Positions 33,828-41,257 of a stretch of DNA of 64,000 bases are shown here, piece after piece. The first letter of the stretch is position 1. The number at the start of each line of letters is the position of its first letter. Source of the DNA: Polyangium sp. 15x6 (lineage in GTDB: Bacteria; Myxococcota_A; Polyangia; Polyangiales; Polyangiaceae); the NCBI RefSeq assembly GCF_029960785.1, contig NZ_JASBQE010000015.1, positions 112,718 to 176,717 of the forward strand. The letters are read 5' to 3'. The notes beneath the pieces are model-generated. The model did not search any database. It had not been told where the DNA came from and saw only the letters and a program-made list of their open reading frames with translations. The translations under genes and the position numbers were made by a program.

Positions 33828-36172
33828 GGCGCTCCCACGGGTTTGCGCATGTTGCAGCCGAGGCAAAGACCCCGCGTTCGATAGGTCGCGACGAGGCGCC
33901 GATACGGTTCACCGTTCCAGATCGCCAAGAGCCCCTGGGCGTGGAGCGACCCGAAATCGCCGAGCGTGCGCCGCTGCTCGTCCGGAGCGCAGCACGGATC
34001 GAACCGGCCCTCCGCGCTCACCCACGCCTCTTGCCCCAAAAAGGGACAGGGCCCGCCCGACGCGAGGTCCTCCGACGCGGATTCCGAGAGGAGGAAAATG
34101 TTCTCCAGCAGGAGGTACTTTCCATTTGGCAACGTCTTCGCCGACGCCGCGGCGCGCGCGTCGAGCACGGCCGCGTTCCACCGCTGGATCGCCTCGGGGC
34201 TCCGCCGCATGGAGAGCCCTTCGATCTCGGGAAAATGCGCCCAGAGGTGGTGGCCTTTGACGCGATCGACGCCGAGCTCGATCGCGAGCCGCACGATATC
34301 GGCGAGTTCATGCACGTTCGTCTCGAGGAACGTGAGCTGGAACGTGACGCGGCACCGGTCGGAGTTCGTCCGGGCATGTGTGTCACGCACGTCGAGGAAC
34401 GTTCGCACGTCGTCGAGCATCTTCTCCCATCGCGCGCCGATCATGACGCGCTCCTGGGTCCCCTTCGTGGCGCCGTTCCAGGAGATTTTGACGTCCGACG
34501 TCACGGGCACGATACGCTCGGCCCAGGCGCGGGCGCCGAGGCGCGGGAACGTCCCGTTCGTGGTGAGGTTCATCTTCACGCCGTACTTGCGGCAGAGCTC
34601 GATGATCTCCTCGAAATGCTCGTAGAGGAGCGGCTCCCCCATGGTGGAAGGGATGATTTCGCGGAGGCCCTTGCCCGCCGCCTCTTCGACCACCTTGCGG
34701 ACGAGCTCGATCGGCATGACCCGGCGAGGTTTGCCGAGGAGCCGGCGTTTGTCCTGCTTGTCGCTGTGCGGCGAGTGCTCCTCGCACATCACGCATTGCA
34801 GGTTGCAGGTGTCCGGGTTCGTGTCGAACGTGATGCGCCACGGCCCCGGCCGCGGATCGAGCCGGGCCGTGTCCCTGCGCGCGAGGGCCTCTTCGTACAT
34901 GGCCTCGACCGCGCGCACGTGCGAATCGATGTCGGGGACGCGGCCTTCCGGATCCTGCGCGTACCCTCGGCTCCCGAGGCGCCGCGCGAGGTCTGGCTCG
35001 TCCACGAGGCGCTGCATCTGCTTCGCGAGCGCCGTGGGATCGCGGTGCGCGAAGAGGAGGCCATTCTCCTCGTGATGGACGTACTCCGCCATTCCGCCGA
35101 CATCGGCCGTGATCACGGGGACGCCCGCCGCGAGGGCCTCGTGAATGACGAGCGGCGAGTTCTCCACCCACACGCTCGGCACGATGATCGCGTCGACCCG
35201 ATCGAAGACGTCGCGCACCATGTCCTGGTTGCGATATTCGGGGAGCCATTCGATGCGGTCGGGCGCGTCGCCGGACAGCCGCCTTCCGAGCTCCCGCAAC
35301 GCATCCGTATCCTGCCCCCGCGGTCGCCCCCAGATACGCAGGCGCGCGTCTCCGCGAACCGCGCCGAAGGCCTCGATCAAATGGTGGATTCCCTTGGCCG
35401 GGATGTGCGTCCCGATGTACCCGAACGTGAACGACTCACCTTGCTCCCGGCGGCGTCCCTGGAGCCTTTCGAGATCGAAGCCATAATCGAGGTAAGTGAG
35501 CTTCCGTGGCGGGATCCCGAAATGATCACGGTAGCGATCGTGGAGATACCTCGAAGGCGCGACGAAGAGATCCACGAGCTCGACCATTTCACGCACGTGC
35601 TTCATGCGCCGCGACACCCAGCCCGTCCAGTAGGCGACGTCCTCGGCGCGCTCGTCGGGCGCGCCGGAGAAATACCGCGCGTAGCAGCGCTCGGCGCATT
35701 TTCGATCCTCCTGCCCATCGCAGGCGGCCCAGAGGTCGTTCGGATCCTCCGGGTGCATCTGCATGAACTGGCCGCGTGGACACATGATCCAGTAATCGTG
35801 CAGCGTGTAGAGGATGGGGATCTGTCGCGTGGCCGGGACGACGAGGAGCGAGGTGGAGAGGTGATTGAGGTGGCCCACGTGGACCACGTCGGGGCGAAGC
35901 TCGTCGCAGAGCTCGGCGAACCGCTGATCCACCTCGACGTGCCTGTACCTGTCGCGGCTCCGTGGCACGTTGACGACGTGCAGAGTGACACGCGGGTCGG
36001 TCACGTCGTGCTCGCGCCGGAGCGCGAAATCGGGTGCGAACGAGTCCTCCTCGCGCGTGAAGACGTGCACCTCGTGGCGCGGCGCGAGCGCGTGACAGAG
36101 GGTCTGCGTGTACACTTCCGAGCCGGCGTTGTACCGCATCGGATACCCGTGAATGACCTGCAGGATCTTCAT
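33824..36172 (-). CDS. GT4 glycosyltransferase fused to radical SAM/SPASM-like domain
   Basis: 782 residues from ATG 36172, with GGGGGAG upstream. Residues 1-430 are a GT4 glycosyltransferase (IHGYPMRYNAGSEVYTQTL, IGTHIPAKGIHHLIEAF, and E-x7-E in VENSPLVIHEAL). Residues about 445-780 are a radical SAM enzyme with CxxxCxxC at 456-463 (CNLQCVMC) and a C-terminal Cys cluster (CPFLGQ, FDPCCAPDEQ, CLGC), as in SPASM proteins that carry auxiliary Fe-S clusters. The fusion suggests a modified glycan or glycopeptide product, with the coupled methyltransferase as a later step. The substrate is not identifiable and no precursor peptide is evident. Confidence 0.9.
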   Translation of the reverse strand: MKILQVIHGYPMRYNAGSEVYTQTLCHALAPRHEVHVFTREEDSFAPDFALRREHDVTDPRVTLHVVNVPRSRDRYRHVEVDQRFAELCDELRPDVVHVGHLNHLSTSLLVVPATRQIPILYTLHDYWIMCPRGQFMQMHPEDPNDLWAACDGQEDRKCAERCYARYFSGAPDERAEDVAYWTGWVSRRMKHVREMVELVDLFVAPSRYLHDRYRDHFGIPPRKLTYLDYGFDLERLQGRRREQGESFTFGYIGTHIPAKGIHHLIEAFGAVRGDARLRIWGRPRGQDTDALRELGRRLSGDAPDRIEWLPEYRNQDMVRDVFDRVDAIIVPSVWVENSPLVIHEALAAGVPVITADVGGMAEYVHHEENGLLFAHRDPTALAKQMQRLVDEPDLARRLGSRGYAQDPEGRVPDIDSHVRAVEAMYEEALARRDTARLDPRPGPWRITFDTNPDTCNLQCVMCEEHSPHSDKQDKRRLLGKPRRVMPIELVRKVVEEAAGKGLREIIPSTMGEPLLYEHFEEIIELCRKYGVKMNLTTNGTFPRLGARAWAERIVPVTSDVKISWNGATKGTQERVMIGARWEKMLDDVRTFLDVRDTHARTNSDRCRVTFQLTFLETNVHELADIVRLAIELGVDRVKGHHLWAHFPEIEGLSMRRSPEAIQRWNAAVLDARAAASAKTLPNGKYLLLENIFLLSESASEDLASGGPCPFLGQEAWVSAEGRFDPCCAPDEQRRTLGDFGSLHAQGLLAIWNGEPYRRLVATYRTRGLCLGCNMRKPVGAP

Positions 36173-36292
36173 GCTGCGCTCCCCCGCCGAACCTCGCGCA
36201 TCATACACGCCCAGCCGAGGACCTCCGCCAGCCATCTTGCGGTCGACTCGTGATATGGTGTGCCCATGATGGCTTTCGGAGACCGTCCGGGC

Positions 36293-36298
36293 TAGAGT
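36293..36298 (+). promoter_or_regulatory. -10-like hexamer before the PfkB gene
   Basis: TAGAGT is 8 nt from ATG 36307, again with no Shine-Dalgarno sequence. The -35 region is weak. Confidence 0.3.
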
Positions 36299-36306
36299 CC
36301 GTCGGC

Positions 36307-37281
36307 ATGGTTTTCCTCGTCGTCGGCGACGCCAACGCAGACATCTCGAGCACGCTCGCGCGTTTTCCGGACGAGGGCGACGACGTGCCGATGACGTCGC
36401 TCGGGTACGGTAGCGGTGGCTCGGGCGCGAACGTGGCGACGGCGCTCGCGAAGCTCGGCGCGCGCGCCCGGCTCGTCACGGCGGTCGGCAACGATCCCGG
36501 TGCGGAGATCGCGCTCCGGGCCGCCCGGGAGGCGGGCGTCGATCTTTCGTTCGTCGAGACGCACCAAGCGGTGGCCACCGGGCACTGCGTCGTGGCCATT
36601 TCCCCCGGCGGCGAGCGGACGTTCCTGAGCTTCCGCGGCGCGAATGCCGCAGTCTCGTGCCCCGATCTCGCGGCGGTGTTCCAGGACGTCGTGCATTTGC
36701 ATGTGGCAGGGCACGCGCTCCTCGGAGGCGCGCAGGGGACGACGACGCTCGCGTTGATGGCGGAAGCGAATCGCCGCGAAATCCCCATCTCGCTCGATAT
36801 CTGTCTGCCGCTCGTCCGTGCCCGGGCCGCGGAGCTCTTCGCGCTCGCCCCGCGGTTTTCGGTGCTCTTCGGCAACCAAAGCGAGCTCGGCGCGCTCGCC
36901 GCCTCCTGCGAGGCTGCCATCGCGGAGCTCCTTGCCGCGGGCGTGCCGCTCGTCGTGGGCAAGCTCGGCGCCGAGGGCGCCGTCGTGGCCGAAGGGCCCG
37001 CACGAACGTTTCTGCCTCCGTTTCCCGCCGACGTGCGTGACACGACGGGCGCCGGAGATGGGTTCGTCGCAGCATTCCTGTACGCGTGGCGCCGCGGCGC
37101 TTCCACGGCAAACGCGGGCAGGCTCGGCAATGCCGCGGGCGCGCTCGTCGTGAGCCGGCTTGGCGCGGCGACGTCGCTGCCGGGGCAGGAGGAGCTTTCC
37201 CACCTGCTCTCGGGGCATGGTATCGAGCTGGATTCGTTCTTGTTCGCAAACGAAAACCCAACGATCGGAAGGGAGACATGA
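36307..37281 (+). CDS. PfkB-family carbohydrate/nucleoside kinase
   Basis: This 324-residue ribokinase-fold protein has GYGSGGSGANVATALAKLG as its substrate-binding segment, LFGNQSELGAL, and the C-terminal catalytic DTTGAGDGFVAAFLYAW with the base Asp. It phosphorylates a sugar or nucleoside with ATP in the cytoplasm. The stop overlaps the BtpA-like gene by ATGA; PfkB and BtpA/SgcQ pairs recur in bacterial sugar-utilisation clusters, but no transporter is present here. Divergent from the glycosyltransferase-radical SAM gene. Confidence 0.92.
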   Translation: MVFLVVGDANADISSTLARFPDEGDDVPMTSLGYGSGGSGANVATALAKLGARARLVTAVGNDPGAEIALRAAREAGVDLSFVETHQAVATGHCVVAISPGGERTFLSFRGANAAVSCPDLAAVFQDVVHLHVAGHALLGGAQGTTTLALMAEANRREIPISLDICLPLVRARAAELFALAPRFSVLFGNQSELGALAASCEAAIAELLAAGVPLVVGKLGAEGAVVAEGPARTFLPPFPADVRDTTGAGDGFVAAFLYAWRRGASTANAGRLGNAAGALVVSRLGAATSLPGQEELSHLLSGHGIELDSFLFANENPTIGRET

Positions 37282-38129
37282 CGCCTCCGTGGAAAGCGCG
37301 CCTCGACGCGCTCAAGCTCCAGGATCTCGGGGACCTCTTCGGCACGAAGAAGCCCGTCCTCGGAATGGTGCATTGCTGGCCGCTGCCCGGCGCGCCGGGA
37401 TATTCGGGCTACGGGATGGACGTGATCCTCGAACATGCAATCCGCGACGCTCGCGCGCTCGCGGAGGGCGGCGTGGACGGGATCATCGTGGAGAACATGT
37501 GGGACATCCCCTTCCGCGCCGGATCCCACATCGCGCCCGAGAGCATCGCGGCGCACGCGGTCGTGGCGCGGGCCGTGGGGCAGGCCGTGCCTTTGCCGCT
37601 CGGCATCAACCTCGTGCACAACGGCGGCGTCGCGCTGCTCGGAATCGCGATCGCCGCGGGCGCGAAGTTCGTCCGGGTATGCATGCTCGCGGGCGCGGGC
37701 GTGTGGGAGGCGGGCTCGTGGGACGAGGGGTGCGCGGCGGAGCTCTTGCGGCGGCGCAAGGAGCTCGGCGCCGAGCACATCAAGCTGTTTGCCGACGTCG
37801 ACAAGAAACATTCGGTGCGGTTTCCGGGCATCGATCTCGCGACGCACATCGAATGGACGCGTTTCTCCGGGGCCGACGCGCTCATCGTGTCCGGAAAGAT
37901 GACGGGGGACGCGCCGGATCTCGTGAAGGTGCGGGAAGCGAAAGCGCTCGCCGGGGATTCGCCGGTGCTCATCGGCAGCGGCGCGACCGAGGAGAACGTG
38001 ACGGCTTTCCTCGGCGCGGCTGACGGCGTGATCGTGGGATCGAGCATCAAAGAGAACGGGCGCATCGAGGAGCCAGTCGACGTGGAGCGCGTGCGTAAGT
38101 TCGTGCGGGCCGCGCGCGCCGCCGGTTGA
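37278..38129 (+). CDS. BtpA/SgcQ-family TIM-barrel protein
   Basis: This 283-residue protein contains PVLGMVHCWPLPGAPGYSG, GGVDGIIVENMWDIPF, INLVHNGGVALLGIAIAAGAKFVRV and a C-terminal phosphate-binding DSPVLIGSGATEENV, the BtpA pattern. BtpA was named for a photosystem I assembly effect, while SgcQ-type members are putative sugar-metabolism proteins; the reaction is not known. It is translationally coupled to the PfkB kinase, which supports action on a phosphorylated sugar or nucleoside. Start ATG 37278. Confidence 0.9.
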   Translation: MTPPWKARLDALKLQDLGDLFGTKKPVLGMVHCWPLPGAPGYSGYGMDVILEHAIRDARALAEGGVDGIIVENMWDIPFRAGSHIAPESIAAHAVVARAVGQAVPLPLGINLVHNGGVALLGIAIAAGAKFVRVCMLAGAGVWEAGSWDEGCAAELLRRRKELGAEHIKLFADVDKKHSVRFPGIDLATHIEWTRFSGADALIVSGKMTGDAPDLVKVREAKALAGDSPVLIGSGATEENVTAFLGAADGVIVGSSIKENGRIEEPVDVERVRKFVRAARAAG

Positions 38130-38153
38130 TATCACCGAGTTTCCAGCTACCCT
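38126..38153 (+). promoter_or_regulatory. Possible internal promoter of the DUF4241 lipoprotein gene
   Basis: TTGATA (38126-38131), a 16-nt spacer and TACCCT (38148-38153) end 8 nt before GTG 38162. This argues for an independent transcript starting near that GTG. Confidence 0.35.
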
Positions 38154-38161
38154 CGCCCGCC

Positions 38162-39088
38162 GTGCCTTCCTTCCGACGCGCTCTTCCGCCGACGTTATCG
38201 CTCGCTACAGGTTTGGTGCTGCTCCCGCTCTCCGGGTGCAGCACCTCGTCCACGCCCGCGCCTCGGGAAACTTCGCCGGCCGTGACCGCGGCGCCCCCGC
38301 CTTCAAGCCCTCCTTCGGCGGCGCAGGAGCGCCCGAAGGCGAGCGTACCTGGGCCGGCGCAGATCGATTTCCACGACCTCTTCACGGGCGCACCGCTGCG
38401 TGCGCGCGACGAGGAAAACGACGAGCTCGTCGCCGTGCCGACGCGCCGCCTCGGCATCGGGATGCTCGTCGTGCCGACGGGAAAACTCATGGCGGGTGAT
38501 CCGCTCGCAAACCTCTCGGCGAACCAGGTGCTCTCGCGCGCGGTCCCGCCGGGGCGTTACCCCGTCGAGCTTCTCCTCCTGGACGACGAGCGAGGCCGTG
38601 CCGATTCGCTCTTGCTCGCGCGTGTCGTCTTCACCGCCGGCCGCCCGGCGCGATGGGAGACGGCGGCGGTCGCGGGAGAGAATCCCACGCCGTCCCGCCC
38701 CGGAGCGCGTACGGGGTATCCGTCCGACGCCGCGACGGGCTGCTTCGTGGACGCCAGCGTGCACGCCGAATATGCGCCGCCGGGCCAGGTGCGCCGATCC
38801 ATCCGCGGCGGCATCGTGCACGAGGAACACATCAACGATGGTCGCGCCGAGCGAAACAGCGGCGAGCTGATACAGGCGCTCCGGGCGACGCGCGGCGCTC
38901 CAGGCGGGAGCCTCGGTCATGCAGAATGGAAAGGGACGCTCGGAAACCTCGTCGCGTTCGGGCTCGGCGGGGATCAGGTCGTGCCGACGTACTGGGGGAT
39001 CGACGCGAGCGGCGCGCTGGTGGAGATCATATCGGTCGTCGACCTGGATGAAAAGAGGTTTCCGGACGTGCGATGGCCGGACGGTTGA
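38162..39088 (+). CDS. DUF4241 lipoprotein
   Basis: About 308 residues from GTG 38162; a coupled TTG at 38126 would add 12. The signal peptide RRALPPTLSLATGLVLLPLS ends in lipobox LSGC, followed by a Pro/Ser-rich linker. Residues about 65-305 match DUF4241, with GRYPVELLLLDDERGRADSL, the WETA core, YPSDAATGCFVDASV and a C-terminal DVRWPDG. DUF4241 proteins are of unknown function and usually intracellular, so a lipoprotein form is unusual. Its 3' end is 9 nt from the convergent neighbour. Confidence 0.78.
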   Translation: MPSFRRALPPTLSLATGLVLLPLSGCSTSSTPAPRETSPAVTAAPPPSSPPSAAQERPKASVPGPAQIDFHDLFTGAPLRARDEENDELVAVPTRRLGIGMLVVPTGKLMAGDPLANLSANQVLSRAVPPGRYPVELLLLDDERGRADSLLLARVVFTAGRPARWETAAVAGENPTPSRPGARTGYPSDAATGCFVDASVHAEYAPPGQVRRSIRGGIVHEEHINDGRAERNSGELIQALRATRGAPGGSLGHAEWKGTLGNLVAFGLGGDQVVPTYWGIDASGALVEIISVVDLDEKRFPDVRWPDG

Positions 39089-39097
39089 GAAACCTTT

Positions 39098-40015
39098 TCA
39101 AGGTTCGGCGAACGCGCGGTACATCGCCGGATCCGTGATCGAGCGCAGTTTGCCCGAGCCGGCCACGAAGACGTAGCGCGTGAGCACGTGGCCGACCTTG
39201 CCGCCGAACCGCGTGATCTTGCGGCAATCGGCGGTGTAGGTCTCATTGTCCGCCGCCGCCGAGAAATCGCAGAGCTCGTGCACGGCCGCGTAATCTTCAT
39301 ATTTGCCAAACTCGTGCTCGAAGACGGCGACCGCCTCGGCGCGCGACTTTTCCTTGAGGAAGACGCGCACGCGCTCGTCGAAGAAGCCCGTGAGCGCGGA
39401 GGCGCGGCGCGCATTCAAGGTCCGCTCGAGGTCGAGGACGTTCTTCGCCATGGCCCGGAGCATGGCCGGCTGAATGTCGCGGCCCGCCGCGGCGAGCGCG
39501 GGCGTGCAGCAGGCGCCGGCGCGGAACGGGCTCGCCTGCGCCCCGGGGGCGACGGTCTTCCGGCCACACCCCGCCCCGCCGCCGCGCACCAAAAACCCCG
39601 CGTCGCGCTCGGGCGTGAGGGTCCAGGTCTCGACGGCGGAGACGGCCGGATCGGCTTCGCAGGCGGCCTGCCATTGCGTGGCCGTGCAGAGGTGTTTGCC
39701 CGCGGCGACGCACGCGTCCTCGGCGGCGAGCCAGGCCATGCCCTCGTCGCCTGCCGCGCGCTCGAAGGAAAACTCGCCGAGCAGGCTCCCGTCCGCGAGC
39801 GTCTTGCTCGGCACTTTGCGGGCCGGAAGCGCAGGGAGGCTCGGCGCGGCGGGCGAGGGAGCGGCGCTTTCAGCACGCGAGGGCGTGGGGACCGCGCTCG
39901 CGGGCGGTGATGCGGAGGGCGCGGTCTCGGGGGCCTTCGTCGGGGACACGCTTTCGTCCCGACAACCGGTCCCGAGGACGAGCGAGAGGGCGACCATCCC
40001 GACGCGGACGAACAT
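39098..40015 (-). CDS. Hypothetical lipoprotein with FGE-like fragment and NTF2-like C-terminus
   Basis: This 305-residue protein starts MFVRVGMVALSLVLGTGCRD (lipobox LGTGC) at ATG 40015, followed by a 50-residue Pro/Ala/Ser linker. Residues about 90-130 (EDACVAAGKHLCTATQWQAAC) match the short Cys-bearing core found in myxobacterial FGE-sulfatase-like proteins. The last 120 residues (SALTGFFDERVRVFLKEKSR, YTADCRKITRFGG) look like an NTF2-type domain. The frame is open upstream to 40480, but that part overlaps the ASRT gene. Probably a periplasmic binding or scaffold lipoprotein; function unknown. Confidence 0.72.
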   Translation of the reverse strand: MFVRVGMVALSLVLGTGCRDESVSPTKAPETAPSASPPASAVPTPSRAESAAPSPAAPSLPALPARKVPSKTLADGSLLGEFSFERAAGDEGMAWLAAEDACVAAGKHLCTATQWQAACEADPAVSAVETWTLTPERDAGFLVRGGGAGCGRKTVAPGAQASPFRAGACCTPALAAAGRDIQPAMLRAMAKNVLDLERTLNARRASALTGFFDERVRVFLKEKSRAEAVAVFEHEFGKYEDYAAVHELCDFSAAADNETYTADCRKITRFGGKVGHVLTRYVFVAGSGKLRSITDPAMYRAFAEP

Positions 40016-40123
40016 TCGCAGGCAGCATACAGGCAAGCTCGGGCGAAGGGAACGCGCCTCGGCGGCACGGGCTCTGCAGGCCGCGTTTTTCGGGGCGGAA
40101 GCGCCCGGAGGAGGGGGACCAGG

Positions 40124-40501
40124 ATGAGCAAGCCGGCAGGGTGCAAACGGTGGTCGGTCGCGGAGGGGCACTTGGCGAAGCGGGCGGGCGACGCGGAGCC
40201 CGACGGCGCGAACGACGTGCTCTGGCTGCTCAATGCCTCCGCGCACGAGGCGCACGTGGAGATCATGGTGTACTTCGAGCACCGCGTGCCGGCCGGGCCC
40301 TACCGGCTCACGCTCCTGCCCGAGCGGAGCCGGCGGGTCCGCTGGCAGGACCTCGAAGGCCCGGAGCCGCTGCCGATCGGAACGGATTTCGCGAGCGTGA
40401 TCGAGTCGGACGTTCCGATCGTCGTGCAATACACGCGCGTGTCGCCCGGGGGCACGGGCGCGATGACGACGATCGCGCACTGGGAGCGCTGCGGTATGTG
40501 A
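40124..40501 (+). CDS. Anabaena sensory rhodopsin transducer (ASRT) family protein
   Basis: This 125-residue protein matches the ASRT fold family throughout: VLWLLNASAHEAHVEIMVYF, PERSRRVRWQDL, FASVIESDVPIVVQYTRV and a final TTIAHW. In cyanobacteria the protein is a soluble tetramer that binds the photoreceptor rhodopsin and DNA; related proteins occur without rhodopsin and may bind ligands or carbohydrates. No rhodopsin gene is in the window, so a light role is not supported here. The gene is flanked by two convergent or divergent lipoprotein genes. Confidence 0.88.
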   Translation: MSKPAGCKRWSVAEGHLAKRAGDAEPDGANDVLWLLNASAHEAHVEIMVYFEHRVPAGPYRLTLLPERSRRVRWQDLEGPEPLPIGTDFASVIESDVPIVVQYTRVSPGGTGAMTTIAHWERCGM

Positions 40502-40504
40502 GGT

Positions 40505-40951
40505 TCAGCGGACCGGCGCGCAATTCGGGTAGAGCCGTTGCATCGAGGCCGCGCTGCAAAGCGCGACGATGTCGGGCTGCGTGAGCGTGGTCTCTTGCGC
40601 GGCGCGCTCATAACACTCGATCGGGGCGAGCGACTCGGCACAGCGGCAGAGCACTATCGCCTGCGAGGAGAGCATGAGCCCGGCAGCGGCTCGCTCGTAG
40701 CAGGCGATCGGCGCATCCGACGTCGCGCCCGTGCACAGGAGATAGGCGTCGTGCTGCGTGAGCATCGTGCGATCCCGCGCGCGCTGGTAACAGCCGAGCG
40801 CGGGGAACGGCTCCTCCGCCTGCACCGGGAGGAGCGTCGCGTTTTGCGGACGCGCGCCTTCGGGTTCACGGGAAATGGTGGGCGCGTCGCGCTCGCAAGA
40901 GGCGAGCGAGGCGACGAGCGCAGCCCAGATCAAGGTTCCCCTCGTACTCAT
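40505..40951 (-). CDS. Small lipoprotein with repeated CYERA/LC motifs
   Basis: This 148-residue protein has signal peptide TLIWAALVASLAS and lipobox ASC. The mature part repeats a roughly 36-residue unit with a paired-Cys pattern: GCYQRARD...LCTGA, ACYERAAAG...LCRCA, ECYERAAQE...LCSAA. Three copies are visible, each with an APIxCYERA-type core. The repeats should form a disulfide-stabilised helical solenoid outside the cytoplasm. No known family is recognised. Start ATG 40951; a longer frame to 41269 lies in non-coding DNA. Confidence 0.72.
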   Translation of the reverse strand: MSTRGTLIWAALVASLASCERDAPTISREPEGARPQNATLLPVQAEEPFPALGCYQRARDRTMLTQHDAYLLCTGATSDAPIACYERAAAGLMLSSQAIVLCRCAESLAPIECYERAAQETTLTQPDIVALCSAASMQRLYPNCAPVR

Positions 40952-41257
40952 GTCCGTCCACACATGCAATGGTCGGGCGAGAACAGGACGTTGCTCGAAA
41001 GCAACACCGGAGAGACGGACGGATGCGAACACGGCTTCGCGCCCCGCCGCCCCAGCAACAAAAAGCACGTGAACGTAGGCGGGCGCCCCTTGACACGATT
41101 GCCCTTCGTGCGCCATGTACCGCGTCTCCGCAAAGTCGGACGATCGGGCCGAACGATCGAAACGGCAATGCGGTACACAAACACTGGGCACTGATTCTTC
41201 GATTACTTCGTTGACAGCCGAGACCACGAGGCGCCGGCGGTAAGGGAGCGGCACGGA
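40952..41257. other. 306-nt gap upstream of the sterol-type operon
   Basis: No gene is supported in this gap. It contains the nested inverted repeats at 41116-41177 (described separately) and a TTGACA at 41211-41216 without a convincing -10 at normal spacing. TAAGGGAGCG precedes the start codon at 41258. Confidence 0.5.
41116..41177. promoter_or_regulatory. Nested inverted repeats upstream of the squalene-synthase fusion
   Basis: Outer arms TGTACCGC (41116-41123) and GCGGTACA (41170-41177) flank inner arms CGATCG (41141-41146) and CGATCG (41154-41159). The arrangement resembles operator sites 80-140 nt before the start codon. The binding factor is unknown. Confidence 0.4.
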
